NCBI RefSeq assembly: GCF_907165205.1
Contig: NC_058193.1
Span: 21,961,521 to 22,025,520, forward strand
Source: Coccinella septempunctata
Lineage: Eukaryota > Arthropoda > Insecta > Coleoptera > Coccinellidae
Reading direction: 5' to 3'
Length of the DNA stretch: 64,000 nucleotides
Program-made: the position numbers and the translations under genes
Part shown: one piece after another, positions 24,081 through 35,824 of the stretch
Layout of the letters: each line of letters opens with the position of its first letter
Position numbering within the stretch: the first letter of the stretch is position 1
The notes under the pieces: generated by a model
Databases searched by the model: none
The model's input: only the letters and a program-made list of their open reading frames with translations
What the model was told of the DNA's origin: nothing

Positions 24081-25050
24081 ATTTTCGAGATCTATAATTC
24101 CGGAATTCTGAGATACAAGTAAGTATTCCGACTTGCAAGTCGCAATTCTGAGATGCAAATTAGAATACTGAAATAGCAGTTTATATATTATAGTTTATAT
24201 AATATAATATATCGTTTCAATAAGGAAAGAGGAAATACTCTTTCCAAATGTATATTTGCCTATCTTCATGCGTTTAGATTTTCATCCTAAAAATGGCAAT
24301 TTTCAAAAATTGCGAATTTCTTTTGCGACTTCGTCAATACCGAACGGTTGTGCCGAAATAGATGAAATTCTCAGATTTACTACTAGAAGAGTTACTCTTT
24401 CAGAATATGTATCACGTTTAGATCTAAAATAATTTTCCTGAAAGACAATAGACTCGAAATATGACCTTCGAAAAATTCCCAAAAAGTTGGGTTCAGTTAA
24501 AATTTCCTCAATTTCGAAAAATTGCGCCGGGCTGGATGAAATGGGGATATTTTTCACCAGGAAGGTTGCTCTTTCAGAGTATGTATCACGTTTAAATCTA
24601 TGTATTATGATTTTTCTGCTAGATACAACCTAACTCGAAAATTGAATAATGAGAATTCTGAGATTATATTCGGAATTCCAAGATACAAATTAGATTTCGT
24701 AGATATAAGTATACAAGTGAGTATTCTGAGCTGCAAGTCGAAATTCAGAGGTAAAAAACAGAATTCTAAGGTGCAAGTTGGACTTCTGAGATACAAGTCA
24801 AAATTCTGAGATAGAGCACATTTTGAGAACTAATTTCTGGAAGTAAAATTACTCGTTTGAGTAAGTCATCAAAACGATACATACTGTACATACCGTATAA
24901 ATTGCCAACTGCAACATCTCTGTTCTAGTATTCTATCCTTCATATCGCAATTCTATCTTGCATCCCACAATTCCGACTTCCGTCTCAGAATTCTGACTCA
25001 CAAGTCAGAGTTTTGACTTGTATCTCAAAATTGTGACTTACTACTTTCTA
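24081..25050. repeat. Degenerate short-period satellite, unit 1 (forward then inverted array)
   Basis: A ~20-bp core of the type AATTCTGAGATACAAGTCA recurs many times (24110-24175, 24650-24815). It then recurs in reverse orientation (24950-25045, TTGACTTGTATCTCA-type), so the two arrays face each other. The whole unit is repeated, diverged, at 25315-25935. Unit 1 also holds an insert of ~174-bp repeats at about 24290-24640. Confidence 0.8.
24290..24640. repeat. ~174-bp tandem repeat, two units
   Basis: ATGTATCACGTTTAGATCT at 24407 recurs as ATGTATCACGTTTAAATCT at 24581, a spacing of 174 bp. The internal blocks TTCGAAAAATT, GTTGTGCCGAAATAGATGAAA and GAAGAGTTACTCTTTCAGA match the larger array at 50813-51460. 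It interrupts the short-period satellite. Confidence 0.85.
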
Positions 25051-25174
25051 GAACATTTATTTGCATCTCAGGATTTCGCACTTCAAGTCGAAATTCTGAA
25101 ATAACAGAGAATTCTAACTTGTGTGCCGAATTTCGAATCCCATGACGAAATAATTCTAGATCTGAACTATATAC

Positions 25175-25265
25175 CCGTATATAGATACGCCTGTATCTGA
25201 AGAAATTCCACGCGTTTCGATGTAATTGATGCAAATAAACTGCTAAAAAAATTTGGATATAAAGG
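25175..25265. repeat. Repeat D, copy 1
   Basis: TCTGAAGAAATTCCACG and GCAAATAAACTGCT, in the same order and spacing as at 26995-27085. Diverged dispersed repeat lying between the two satellite units. Confidence 0.65.
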
Positions 25266-25314
25266 TCCAGAAAAAGGGGTTCTACGAAAGTGTTAAGCGC
25301 CCATCAATATTTTT

Positions 25315-25935
25315 ATCGAGATCTATGATGCCGAAATTCTGAGATACAAGTCAGAATCTCGACTTGGAAGTCGAAATTCTGAGATGCAAATAAGAATACT
25401 GAAATAGCAGTTTGAAGTACAGTTTTCATGTATCGTTTTGATGAGGAGAGTGCCATAAGAAAATAATCTTTGCAAATGTATATTTCTGATTTACAGGTGG
25501 AAATCCTGAGATATTATTCAGAATTCTGAGCGTTGGATTTCGGAGATACAAGTATTCTGAACTGCAAGTCGAAATTCAGAGATAAAAAACCTAAGATGCA
25601 AGTCAGAATTGTGACACACAAATCAGAATACTGAGGTACCAGTGGGAATTCTTAGACATAAGACAGGGTTCTGACTTGCAAACGAAATTCTGAGATATAG
25701 CACAGTTTGAGGATGAATTAGTTGAAATAGAATTCTCCAAATTACTGGCTTGAACAAGTCATCAAACGATGCACTGCTTAGTGCAACATCTCTGCATGCA
25801 ACATCTCTGTTCTATCTTCCATATCACAATTCTATTTTACATCTCACAATTCCGACCCGTATCTCAGAATTCCGACTCACAAGACAGAGTTTTGACTTGT
25901 ATCTCAGAATTCTGTCTTACTATTTTAAGCATAGG
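25315..25935. repeat. Degenerate short-period satellite, unit 2
   Basis: A second copy of the 24081-25050 organisation. CGAGATCTATGATGCCG at 25317 parallels CGAGATCTATAATTCCG at 24086. A forward array of the ~20-bp core follows, then GTCATCAAACGAT, CAACATCTCTGTTCTA and an inverted array. It lacks the 174-bp repeats found in unit 1. Confidence 0.8.
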
Positions 25936-26189
25936 TGAGAAATTCGTGTTATCTCAGCAGGATCATTTGTTTCATTTGAAAGGGAACATAGTTCTTATGA
26001 ATTTAGCCGAAACTCGAATAATCCTCATCAGCAAAGTCTTGTTTTCACCGGAAGTTAGAAGCATTTTCTAATCTAGGTAATGAAAAAATGAAATTCTTCG
26101 GTAAATTATAGATGTGGATTAGAATGATTCGAATATTGATTGATATCAAGATGTAGCTTATTGAATAGAAGTTACGGAATTTTACAAGG

Positions 26190-26860
26190 CTATAAGAAAC
26201 CTTGCAACAGAACCCCTATAATTGGGTTTTGAGACTGTCAGGCTTTCTCTTGTTGCGAGTAAAGTCCTTCCTACTTTCGAGTTTTGCATACACATAAATT
26301 AGGAAAGTTTATTTCGAAACCGGAGGAAACTTATTTCTCATTCTATTCCGTTTTTAATCAGCGGTCCGTAATTAATTGCTGGGCAGGAACACTCATCATT
26401 TCACCGGCATAACGTCCGAATAAAAAACGTCCCAGCACTGTTCTTTCCTGAAATCAAGAAACCGCAAAACATGGAAAATGAAAACGTCGTTGAAATTTTA
26501 AGGGTTCCCGATAATGAGCAGGGAAGGGCCCCGGAAGTTTGAAGAGCTCGGAAAATCTCGCTTCGCGCTAGCGGAAAATGTTTTCGGAAGATATTCCTTA
26601 CTTATTAAAACAATACGAAACTAATTAAAGCAACCACTGGCGTGCCATTATACACCTAAATCCATTGTGCTAGATTTAGGGTGAATTCCTATTTATAATA
26701 CCTGGAAGCGCACTCCCGTCGGTCCCCTGGATTAACAATAACACAAATTTACGAACTACCACGATTATTCTAGATTGTTTTCCCGAGCCATTCCTATTCG
26801 CAGTATTGTGTTTCGGGAACCGTTTTGCTGGAGATCGGTGATATTGGAAGATTTCATATT
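26190..26860. other. CpG-richer single-copy island
   Basis: GC-richer block containing AATTAATTGC and GCGCTAGCGG motifs. An 84-codon minus-strand frame (26676-26930) is unassigned. No transposon ends inside. Confidence 0.3.
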
Positions 26861-26994
26861 TGGAGGGGCTCAATATTAAGAAGGTTGTGTTCCTGTGTTC
26901 CAAGAATTGTTGTATCCACTGGTCTCCCAAATGGCTCCAATATGAGGATACTGTTGAATATGGCCAATATCTGGAAGACAGTCTAAAGTATATA

Positions 26995-27085
26995 CCGCTG
27001 AATCTGAAGAAATTCCACGTAGACAGCTACACTTGTTTTGCTGTATTCTAAGCAAATAAACTGCTTGAAAGTTGTGGATATTTAT
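26995..27085. repeat. Repeat D, copy 2
   Basis: Diverged match to 25175-25265 (TCTGAAGAAATTCCACG, then GCAAATAAACTGCTTG). Confidence 0.65.
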
Positions 27086-27634
27086 GTTTTATCATCTCAA
27101 TTTTTTTTCAGTCACATAATCTTATAGTGATTATAAAAACGTCCTCTGGTTTTCAGTGAAGTAAGTTTCTAATTTTTTTCCAGAAATGCAAATTCCGATC
27201 ATTTCATTTCAGAATATATTTTGTTTTCTACCCAATTTCATTATGAATGTTTGAGACACTATATTCCTGAACTCTCCTTTTAATGGTAACGTAGGAGGAT
27301 TTTTTTTAAAAAGCTTAAATTTGATTTGTGACACTGGTGGAAAATTCGAAAGTGGTGGAAACTTTAACCAATTGCATAAGCACCAAGTGGAAGAAGAGAC
27401 AAGGGGAAAGATGAGAGGATTTAGCGGATGCGGGAAATGCTCTATTCCTCCAAACCACTGCATCGGGCCTGCCTAGAAAGAAACCAAACGAAATTCGAGT
27501 AATATGACCTTATGACCACAATTAATCTTAAAAGGGAATAACATGTTTCTCAACTACAACACGTATTCCGCTATCATAGTAGCATCTTCAAGTGGGTGAA
27601 GGTAAGCAGTTTCCTTGAACATACATAAGCATCA
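27086..27634. other. Spacer
   Basis: No gene recognised. On the minus strand near 27570-27600, TTGAAGATGCTACTATGATAGC resembles a decayed version of the GAAG-stem-CGAAAC motif of repeat B. Confidence 0.35.
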
Positions 27635-27728
27635 TTAAATAATCAACTATGTAGTGGCAAAGAGGACAGGGGAAATAAAAATCCTGAGATGCCGACGTTT
27701 CTTTGCCACTACATAGTTGATTATTTAA
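27635..27728. repeat. Perfect 28-bp snap-back hairpin
   Basis: The arms at 27635-27662 and 27701-27728 are exact reverse complements (starting TTAAATAATCAACTATG), with a 38-nt loop. No mismatches, so it is either recent or maintained. Short duplicated pieces (AAGCATCATT at 27628 and 27763) lie just outside. Confidence 0.9.
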
Positions 27729-27948
27729 AAAGTCAGGACACGAATACCAGTGATGAATGATAAGCATCATTCATAGCTGAATAATTCGAAAATTGTTCAA
27801 TTTAGGTATAGGAAACATTAAGAAGACCTCACCTATGTTCATGATGGTAGTTTGAATTTGAGGAAGTAACAAACTGTTTGCATTTGAAAAAATCGACTCA
27901 TTAGCTTTTTCTGAAATCCACCTTTGACGCTCTCGTTTGAACCCCCTG

Positions 27949-28290
27949 TACAGGGTATCCCATTTTAGGCCATTTTGCGGGGTTATAATCCCTTATGTTT
28001 GATGAGAGGAGATTGAAGTTTTTATGACAGTCACTTACTTTTTATTAAATTCAGAATGGCGCATGCAGAATTTTGAAAACCCTTTCAGTTTTTTTTGATA
28101 CAGGATGGAATTGAAGAGTGTCACTTTCAGGCATTTCTCATATCTCACTTATGCAAGAAATTGAAACTTCTTCTGATAGATTCCTTTCGTAGAATCCAGT
28201 GAAGTGGTGAGTAATGAACGTAAAAAATAATCTTCACGATGCTTCTTTCAAAAAAGCATATGTGCAATTTTTAATTCCATAAAAATATAG
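27949..28290 (+). repeat. Tc1/mariner-type fragment, TACAGGGTATCC end
   Basis: Begins TACAGGGTATCCC. The inner stretch TTGAAACTTCTTCTGATAGA, then CGTAGAATCCAGTGAA, matches 18535-18590, so it belongs with the transposase-linked family at 18 kb. The right end was not found. Confidence 0.55.
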
Positions 28291-28379
28291 CAAACTTTCA
28301 CTAAAACCGCAATTCTCTCTATCTCTACAGATAAGGAAGCGGCTCTAGAGAGCTTAAGGCTTCTGGGAATGCAGATCCA

Positions 28380-29053
28380 AAGTCATTGACTCGTACAAAT
28401 ATCTTAACAGTAGATTCTTGTGGTCAAAATAACCACTTTTTTTCGAAATCAATTTTTCCGATTCGGCCCTGATAAAAAGATAAGAAAGATAAAGCCACTT
28501 CAATTTTTCATATTGAGCTGTGCCACCTCTAGAAAAATAAAGTGACTTCGGAATAAGCAGCTAAATCTTCATATCTTTTAAAAAGAATTTCATTCAGCCA
28601 AAGTACCCAATTTTTCAAATTTCACAGAGCTTCTCAATTTTGAACATCAAATTACTCGAAAACGGCGCATTATACGAGAAATTATGAAAAATACTTTTAT
28701 TTCACAAAATGTTCAAATATTCAATAGATAGCGTCCACTTAATTTCAAGAGTTGGGTTTAATTTTTGGTATTTTTATGGTACGTAACCTAATGGTCATAA
28801 TGAGAAAACTGGGAGACGTGGTTGATATCTCATCGAATAAATGATAAATGAAAAACTATTTTACGAATTTTATTTCATTAGATAAAACCCTTTGTTTATG
28901 AGAGAACTAAAAACATAACATTTTTTATGGTTTTTCAACAGCCTCTATCTTTTGAACTGAGCCTATTTGGAAAAAAGTGTGAAGGAAAAGAAGTGTTTCT
29001 CCTGATCTCAAGAATCTACTATTAAAATATTCGTATAAAACTCACCCTGTATA
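28380..29053 (-). mobile_element. TACAGGGTGAGTC inverted-repeat element, copy 4 (reverse orientation)
   Basis: A near full-length copy running opposite to the others. The internal block appears as TCAGCCAAAGTACCCAA and the right end reads CTCACCCTGTATA at 29041-29053. The left end GACTCGTACAAATATCTTAA retains the terminal repeat but has lost CAGGGTG. No coding capacity. Confidence 0.9.
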
Positions 29054-29980
29054 GGGAGTTCCATGTGGCATAAGCGAGTTGATATCCATTCTTAGTATAT
29101 CTGGAGATCATAAATCCTAGCCAATAGTTAAAAAAAATGTAAAGAAGACCCATTTGCCAAACCTTTCTGTACAAAATTTCAAACAGATCCAATAAATATT
29201 TTTCCTTAAGCATCTAATGGGCTCTTCAGGATTGACAACCTGTATAGAGGGTGTAAATGAATAGTAACGAAAAATAGGGGAATTCTATTTCAAAAAATAG
29301 TGAGGTTCTTATCTATATAATTTTTCTTATTAGCCTAGCTAATTCTCAAAAACCGTTTCTATTAGCAAGAAGAGACATCATTCGTTCTTAATGTATCATG
29401 CAATTAAAAGAAAATTTTTCATTTGTATAATGTAAATTAGAAAGTTTCTTGCGAAACAAATTTAAGGATCGCTTCTTCTACACATTGAAATTATAGAGGA
29501 ACACCATCAAATCTTTCTATTGCCTTCTAGCTTCCATAAAATGTCTGCACACTTTCATTTCTGTCCGCTTTTTGGTTTCGAGGAAAAAAAATTGGAATTG
29601 CTTTTTAGTTGCCATCTCTGGGGAGATGTATGTATCTAAGCTCACTATTTTTTGACAAGGAATCATGCCTTAAATTTATTCGCAACTATTCAGTCTCAAC
29701 AATATTACAATTTTCATCAAAAGAAAAAAATCGATATGGATTCCTCAATGAAGATTTGATTGTCCAATAAAGCTTTGTGAAACCTAGAATTGAATCTGAT
29801 CTGATCGAAATTTGAGGTATAATAATAAAATACGAAAACTAAATCCCTTTTTAGCATTCAAAAAGAGTCATTCAGCATTTTTTCCGAATAGAGTAATAAT
29901 AATCGTGTTGATATCGAATTCAGTCGAGTTAACAACACCAACTAACCGTGCCTGAACTCGATATCTGGTGAAATCATTTT
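29054..29980. other. AT-rich spacer
   Basis: No gene or repeat family recognised. Confidence 0.45.
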
Positions 29981-30600
29981 GCGATTGCGACTAACGAAAT
30001 TTACTGGCATCGTTCGCTTCCGATCGAGGAGTAAAGTCGAATAATTGAGCTCAAAATTCCGAGGTTCTGGGAAGCCGTACGTATACGCCTAGCAGAGATC
30101 TCACGCGAAATAAGCAGCGTAATCTATTCCTACTGTCGCATCCGCCTCTTGGTGCCGGAAATCTGCCAGCATTGCGAAGCTTCGACAAGTCCTACATGCT
30201 CCTAATTGCCTTGTCTGCTCCAAAGATATTTTCACGGTAACGATCCGTGCAGCCGAATGACAAACAGTTTAATCCGAGGTGCAGTGAAGTTTCGGTTTAT
30301 TAATGTTGAATAGGCTGACGCAAAACAGTTTTCATTAATTAAATTAATACCGATAGTTTATTAGAACTGGGACGTTCCTATGGCGTACCTGCATTTAGAT
30401 GACGATACGCCAAAAACCCCTCCACGATTTATGAGGTCGAAAGGGCTGAAGCGGATGATTGATGATGTGAGACTGGAGATTTTTGAGCTGACGTAATTTA
30501 ATCGATGCAGCAGCTTCCTGCTGGGATGAACTCGATTGCAGTGAAGTTGCAGTCGATAGATTATACCATCAGGAGCGAGAATGCACAAATGCGCAATTAT
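29981..30600. other. CpG-richer single-copy island
   Basis: Distinct GC-richer block with homeodomain-type AT cores nearby (TTAATTAAATTAATA near 30334). A minus-strand frame 30361-30588 is unassigned. A candidate regulatory block on composition only. Confidence 0.3.
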
Positions 30601-31701
30601 TGATATTCAATGAACAAAAAAAGGCTTTTTATATTTTTTATTGATACTTGACAGAACTGCTTTGAAGAAGAGCACCATACCCCTCAAAGTCCATACGTTT
30701 TATTCCATAAAACAATCTTCAATTTAAAATTTACTCATCAGACAGCAACAGTCTGATGTAGTTGAACATGTCAGAAGAGTTTTTCACATTCTTTAAGCAA
30801 TGAAAGAATGGAAGTTCAGAAACTTTTGCCTACTTTATAAATACGTTGTTCTATGCAAGAAGATTGTGCGAGACTCTAATGAATTTAGTAAATCAAAGTC
30901 AACATGTAAACATGCTCGGACAGGTCGATTAGAATTTTAAATTGACTTCTTTTCGATGTGAGAAAATGTCAAACAAATTTCAGATATTACGTTATCCATA
31001 ATTTGTTTTTGAATGAATGGCAATCCTAATTATGTTATTGAAACTCGTAGAGGGTATAACATGTTGAACTTGCATATCATAATTATAATCATAATAATGA
31101 ACAAACATCAAATAATTCGAAAATGAAAGTATCTGATTCCACTCAATAAAATAATCCAGGCAGTTGAAAAACGAAATGTCAAAAGATATTCGTTCATAAT
31201 CTTTGTTAGGACAAAAAGTTGAATAATAAGTAAGGAGAGTAGCATTCTATCGAGTGAAAATTTGCGAGAATATTTAATAATTTTTCGTTTTTGTGAGAAT
31301 CTGTTGGAACATATTCACAGCAAAAAAATTGTTTTTGATTTACTGAATTTATTTCAACTTAGAGACTCTCACTGTGGAAAGGAGATGCAATTCAGATAAG
31401 CGCATGTTAAAAGGTTAATGATGTATTGGGTGTCAAGGTCAAGCTTAACTGACAAAGAGGAATTCGTAAGCAATGGCTTAGCATACAAAAATATTCGAAA
31501 ATAACTTCAACTTTTGTGCGAAATCATTGTTTATCTGATAAATAAAACAAAGTGCTAAACAATGTTTCCGATCTAGTCGATTTAATAGATGAAAATTAGG
31601 TTAGTTATTTATTTTTTCATTATGATAGCTACGCCAACGCGTGCTAGTGTGACGTAGCTTGTGGCAATACCCTAGAACTTCCTATCAAGAACATAATAAT
31701 A
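30601..31701. other. AT-rich spacer
   Basis: No open frame or repeat family recognised. Confidence 0.45.
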
Positions 31702-32358
31702 TAAAGGTTGTTTCATTGGTAAATGAACATACAGTAACCTGAGCTAGAGCTTCCCTAGGCGAGTCCAAAAAACCCATATATGATAGGTCTAATCAATTCC
31801 ATAATCGAGATACAGGGTGCTTCATGTATTCATCTAAAATTTCAATTTCTCATAACTTTTGAACCAACCAGTCTCGTCGGTTGATATTTGGAATGTATGA
31901 TTTACTTGCACAGGTCGATAGATTTACATTAAAATTTCCTTAAAATTCCAGGTCCGTAATTGAAACATATGGGACATCTTCCAAGCTGGGATTCAACATC
32001 CTGTATGTCAAAATTTGTGGATTTAATGGAGATATTTGAAAAGAGCAGAAAATTTTTAATGAGATTCAGTAGATTTATTGTCCCGCACGTCATTTTGCTC
32101 AAAGGAAACTCCAGGGAAAGCGAAGTGAGAAATGTTTTCTTTGCTTATTTTGGTTACAAATCGCTCCGAGACAATCTGTTCTGTCATCAATATCAATCGA
32201 CTATACTGAAAGTTATGAGAAATTGAAATTTTAGGTGAATACATGAAGCACCTTGTATCTGGGTTATGAAATTGATTAGATCTAATATGGGTTTCTTGGA
32301 CTCGCCTTGGGTAGCTCTAGCTCAGGTTACCGTTCATTTACCAATGAAACACCCTTTA
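31702..32358. mobile_element. Foldback element, ~657 bp, ends TAAAGG(G)TG
   Basis: Left end TAAAGGTTGTTTCATTGG, mirrored by right end CCAATGAAACACCCTTTA. The arms continue inward for roughly 200-250 bp: GTAACCTGAGCTAGAGC with GCTCTAGCTCAGGTTAC, GGCGAGTCCAAAAAACCCAT with ATGGGTTTCTTGGACTCGCC, and ATTTCTCATAACTTT with AAAGTTATGAGAAAT. TACAGGGTGCTTCATG at 31811 and CATGAAGCACCTTGTATC at 32243 form an inner pair of Tc1-like ends, so an element seems nested within an element. Open frames inside are fortuitous. Confidence 0.85.
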
Positions 32359-32900
32359 GAAAAGGCGAAGCAGCAGAAGATCGGAAGTACTCGATTCGCT
32401 TCGAAATCACGTCGCACTACCTTGTATAGCCGTTGCTATCATGAGATAAGACTGTGCTGTACAATAAATTCAAATAATTCACTTCTCATCTACTAATTAT
32501 TTCAGCTCTTCCAATGACGTAGTCATTAGATAAATAACTTTTTCGCAGAAGAGTTGAAGTTATTTTAAATTATGTTCTCTATAACTTCATCCATTGTCTG
32601 TGCTACGCCACTGCTGTTAGTGAGTTCGATCTTGCCACCATTGACGTCATCACCCTTCCCATAGACTTTGGATTGAATTGCACCACCTTTGCTACATCTT
32701 GGTGCTTACTATCTCTTATTACACGTTCTTTTTATATCTTCTTACGTTCAGAAACGCTCGCCAACCTTGTAAATACTCGTAAAACTCTTAAGATGTGAAC
32801 ATATTTTCTCAAATTCTATTTGTACCTTTCGGTTGCCATAATTCTCAAATACAAGTGATGATAGAAAATATAGAAGTTTGTTTGATGTCTGAGCATAAAT
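32359..32900. other. Spacer
   Basis: No gene recognised. A small frame at 32266-32496 overlaps the foldback edge and is not credible. Confidence 0.4.
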
Positions 32901-32904
32901 TTGA

Positions 32905-33316
32905 ATTTTTTTTCAACGGCACGCAGAAAATTATTGAATTCTGAAAAAGTACCTCCAGGAGCAGGACTCGAACCTTCGACCCCTGATTTCCGGTCAGGAG
33001 ATCTGCCATTGAGCTACCGAAGGGGACGCGAGGATTCCATCTGCAAAATCTTGGGAAGACTCCCCACAGAACTTATATGTTAGTATTATCGCTTACGAAC
33101 AAACAAGAGGAATATTAGTAGGCGGAGAGGAAAAAAAGTTAGTTTCCAATGATAATACTAACATTACTAACATCTGAATTCTGGGTGAGGCACTTTGCAG
33201 ATGGAATTCTCACGTCTCCTTCAAGCTCAATGGCAATCATGCTCGAGGAGGTACTTTTCCAGAATTCAATAATTGTTTGCATTCCGTTGACAAAAATTCA
33301 GATGGAAGGAAACTCA
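32905..33316. mobile_element. Foldback built from tRNA-derived sequence
   Basis: The left arm (about 32905-33046) is mirrored by the right arm (about 33192-33316). The pairs are AATTATTGAATTCTG with CAGAATTCAATAATT, AAAAGTACCTCC with GGAGGTACTTTT, and CCATTGAGCT with AGCTCAATGG. An inner 13-bp pair, TGTTAGTATTATC (33078) and GATAATACTAACA (33151), also folds. The right arm has lost the centre of the tRNA-like region. Confidence 0.75.
32952..33025 (-). pseudogene. tRNA-derived sequence (not a functional tRNA)
   Basis: Read on the minus strand it has a good pol III A box, TAGCTCAATGGC (33005-33016). An anticodon-like hairpin (CCTGA loop TCAGG) encloses GGA, with C rather than U before it. A B box, GGTTCGAGTCC (32964-32974), and a T5 terminator at 32944-32948 follow. 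The acceptor stem pairs poorly and U33 is missing. It therefore looks like a SINE head or tRNA relic rather than a working tRNA-Ser(GGA). Confidence 0.55.
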
Positions 33317-33960
33317 AATTGTGTTTGCAAGGAAAGTTTTGACATTATTTGAAAGTTTTCTCTTGTTTTGTTCTTATGTTTATGATTTCTTTACAGAAAA
33401 TCTCAATTAATATGGTGTTCTGTGGTGGACTCAAAGCTCAATATGGCCCGTATGTCGAATAGCATAATTTTGACACTTTTACCCTTATTTACTAATTGTT
33501 CCATAATGATAATATCAATGTTGAACACACAACAAACGAGAAACTCAAAATAACTTCAAGAAACTTAACTTGAAAAACAATATGATTTCTCTCACATATC
33601 AATTTGATTTCTTCTTCTTCCTTTACCTATGTCAGCCTTTGCTCAGGCCATTAAGACAAATCAATTTGATTCGACAGCCGTTAAAATTTCAAGGATTTCA
33701 AACTTATTCAGGTTAACAGAAGGCACAAATATGATTTCAAAAAGAAACATCTCCCTTGTAGCAGATATGTCCGAAATTATGCTATGTGAATAAATCACAT
33801 GGAGTATGACTTGGAGTCCCCGTAATTGCTTTGTTCAACCTACCCTCTTCCATCTATATCTATATTGATAAAAAGCATCATTAGAGCTCAAGATACATAC
33901 TGAAGACGGTAAATCCGAATTTGCAATAATTCCAATTCAAAACATCTCGACGAAGTATCG
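33317..33960. other. AT-rich spacer
   Basis: Nothing recognised beyond a short TTCTTCTTCTTCC tract near 33610. Confidence 0.45.
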
Positions 33961-34330
33961 GGCTTCGCAGGGGTAAAGTTATTCACTTACAATGCCTGGA
34001 GGCGGTTCACCTCGACGAAGCTCTTTCGATAACGATGCGAGATTCGGCTGGTAAAATTGCCGTAGAATAAGCAAGAGAGCCAAAGGCGGAGAGGTGGGAT
34101 TACACTGTGCCATCGAACTTTTTAGACGTCGCAGATCTATGTTGATGAAACGGTTGTTTGTAGAGCAAACAACCAATCTAAACTCGTCCTGCTCCTCGGA
34201 GTAGTACATTAGCACCTAGAGTCGCCCCGAGGAACGTTCCTCTATTTGAGAAATTCAATATTTGTCCTCTGTATATATTTATTTGAAGAGTGCTTGATGG
34301 CGCTTTCGAAGCAGCTCGTCAATTCGTTCG
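33961..34330. other. CpG-richer single-copy island
   Basis: GC-richer block. A 78-codon minus-strand frame (33979-34215) is unassigned. Confidence 0.3.
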
Positions 34331-35810
34331 ATGAATATTTCTTTCCTGCCAGCAGGACTGAACTGCAACATATGTTTTCACTATGGATGAATAGATACAT
34401 ATGGTAAGTAGTTTTTTCGTTGAACGTTCAGTATGTTATGTTCCTCTCACAAAAAAGAATTGAATTTTGCTGATAGTCGACAGGAGTGCCTTAAGACAGT
34501 GGATCAGATAAATGGCGAACTCAAGATGGCATGGCGAACTAGATTTCCTAAATTTGGCCTTTCAATTTATTTGTAACGTTCCTAAGAATACTGTGGAATT
34601 CCATTTGCATTTTTTCTTTGTGGTTTGATGTTTGATGGTCTCCTCCAGTATCAGTATCAGACTAAAAATGTGAATTGAAGGCTCTCAAATGATCTTGTTC
34701 AATCCGATCACTATGAAATTGTAATACCAATTTTTATATTCAGTTTGACAGACAAGGTTCCTGATCATGATCTGATTCGATTCGATATGTGGATGAATCT
34801 ATGCATTTTTTGTCAAAACATAGTCATGGAACGAAAAATGTTGCCAATTGTATTGTGCAATTATCCATCCGAGCCTTGCAGACTTCACAAATAGCAGTGT
34901 TCTACTCTTGTCTGTGCAGGGGAAATAGTACATACGATTCGAGATCAAGGCGATCGACATTGGTTGATTTACGGATGCTACTCCAAATACGGAAATGTGC
35001 CACATCTTTGAGCAATTCCTGAATTTCAGCGTAATTATGGCATAAATCACTGTGTACATTTTTGCCATATATAAAGAATTGAATCGCCGATGAAATATGT
35101 TGAAAAACCGTCGAAAAATGATTGTGAAGATATCTTTTATAGACACTAAGGTTCAACTTGTTTTTTCTCATAAAAAACGAACTTAATTGGAAATAAAAAG
35201 GCAAAGTGACATCAATATGTCATTCAACTCCAATTTGAAAAAAAATCAAGGCTTTACGTAAAAAATTAAAAGCGTACCTAAATTAAAAACTAGCGAATGC
35301 CGTTTTCAAATGGAGATTCTTGAGGTATTATTTCCCCTTAAAGCCTTCTCTGCTGGCCGAGAAAATGTGGCTTTAGATACGTATGGTCAAGTCAATAGAA
35401 TGGCCCTTCAGTAAAGAACTTGATCAAATGAATTAACAGCAAAAACGGTACATCAACTGAAATTATCAGACTGAGAAACATGTCCAGTGACTACTGAAAA
35501 AAAATTTTTTTTTTATTCAGTTGTAAAACGCTCTTGAGAACAAGTAGGGACTGATTATTATCATTTCGAATATTGTGGAGCGTAATCACTGACAAAGCGA
35601 ACCGAATTAAAAATGTCATAAAATGTTATGACGTTCTTCGTTGGTTTGTTGTTTTGTTCAATGTTGCGAACTGAACTTTAGCACACTTCTAAGCTATTCG
35701 AGAGAGCTGTTGCTCATTTAGTTGGGGAGCCCATGATGCTAAATCGTGATTAACTGGAGCGTCGTGGAGACCTAGTGAATTTTGAAGATTAGATTTGGTG
35801 GAAAGAAAAA
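34331..35810. other. Spacer with unassigned overlapping frames
   Basis: Minus-strand frames of 115 and 100 codons (34799-35146 and 34902-35204) overlap each other and a plus-strand frame, which argues that they are fortuitous. No motif recognised. A/T tracts lie near 35505. Confidence 0.35.
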
Positions 35811-35824
35811 ATGGTCTCTATATA

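Noticed and set aside
24081..25935. CRISPR-like array
   Set aside because: Repeats are ~20 bp, heavily degenerate, change orientation and have no uniform spacers. The window is also clearly eukaryotic.
32952..33025. Functional tRNA-Ser(GGA) gene on the minus strand
   Set aside because: The A and B boxes are good, but the acceptor stem pairs poorly, U33 is replaced by C, and a damaged inverted copy lies next to it. Better explained as a tRNA-derived repeat.
34799..35204. Overlapping 115- and 100-codon minus-strand frames
   Set aside because: They overlap in different phases and also overlap a plus-strand frame. No motif, start context or splice pattern supports coding.
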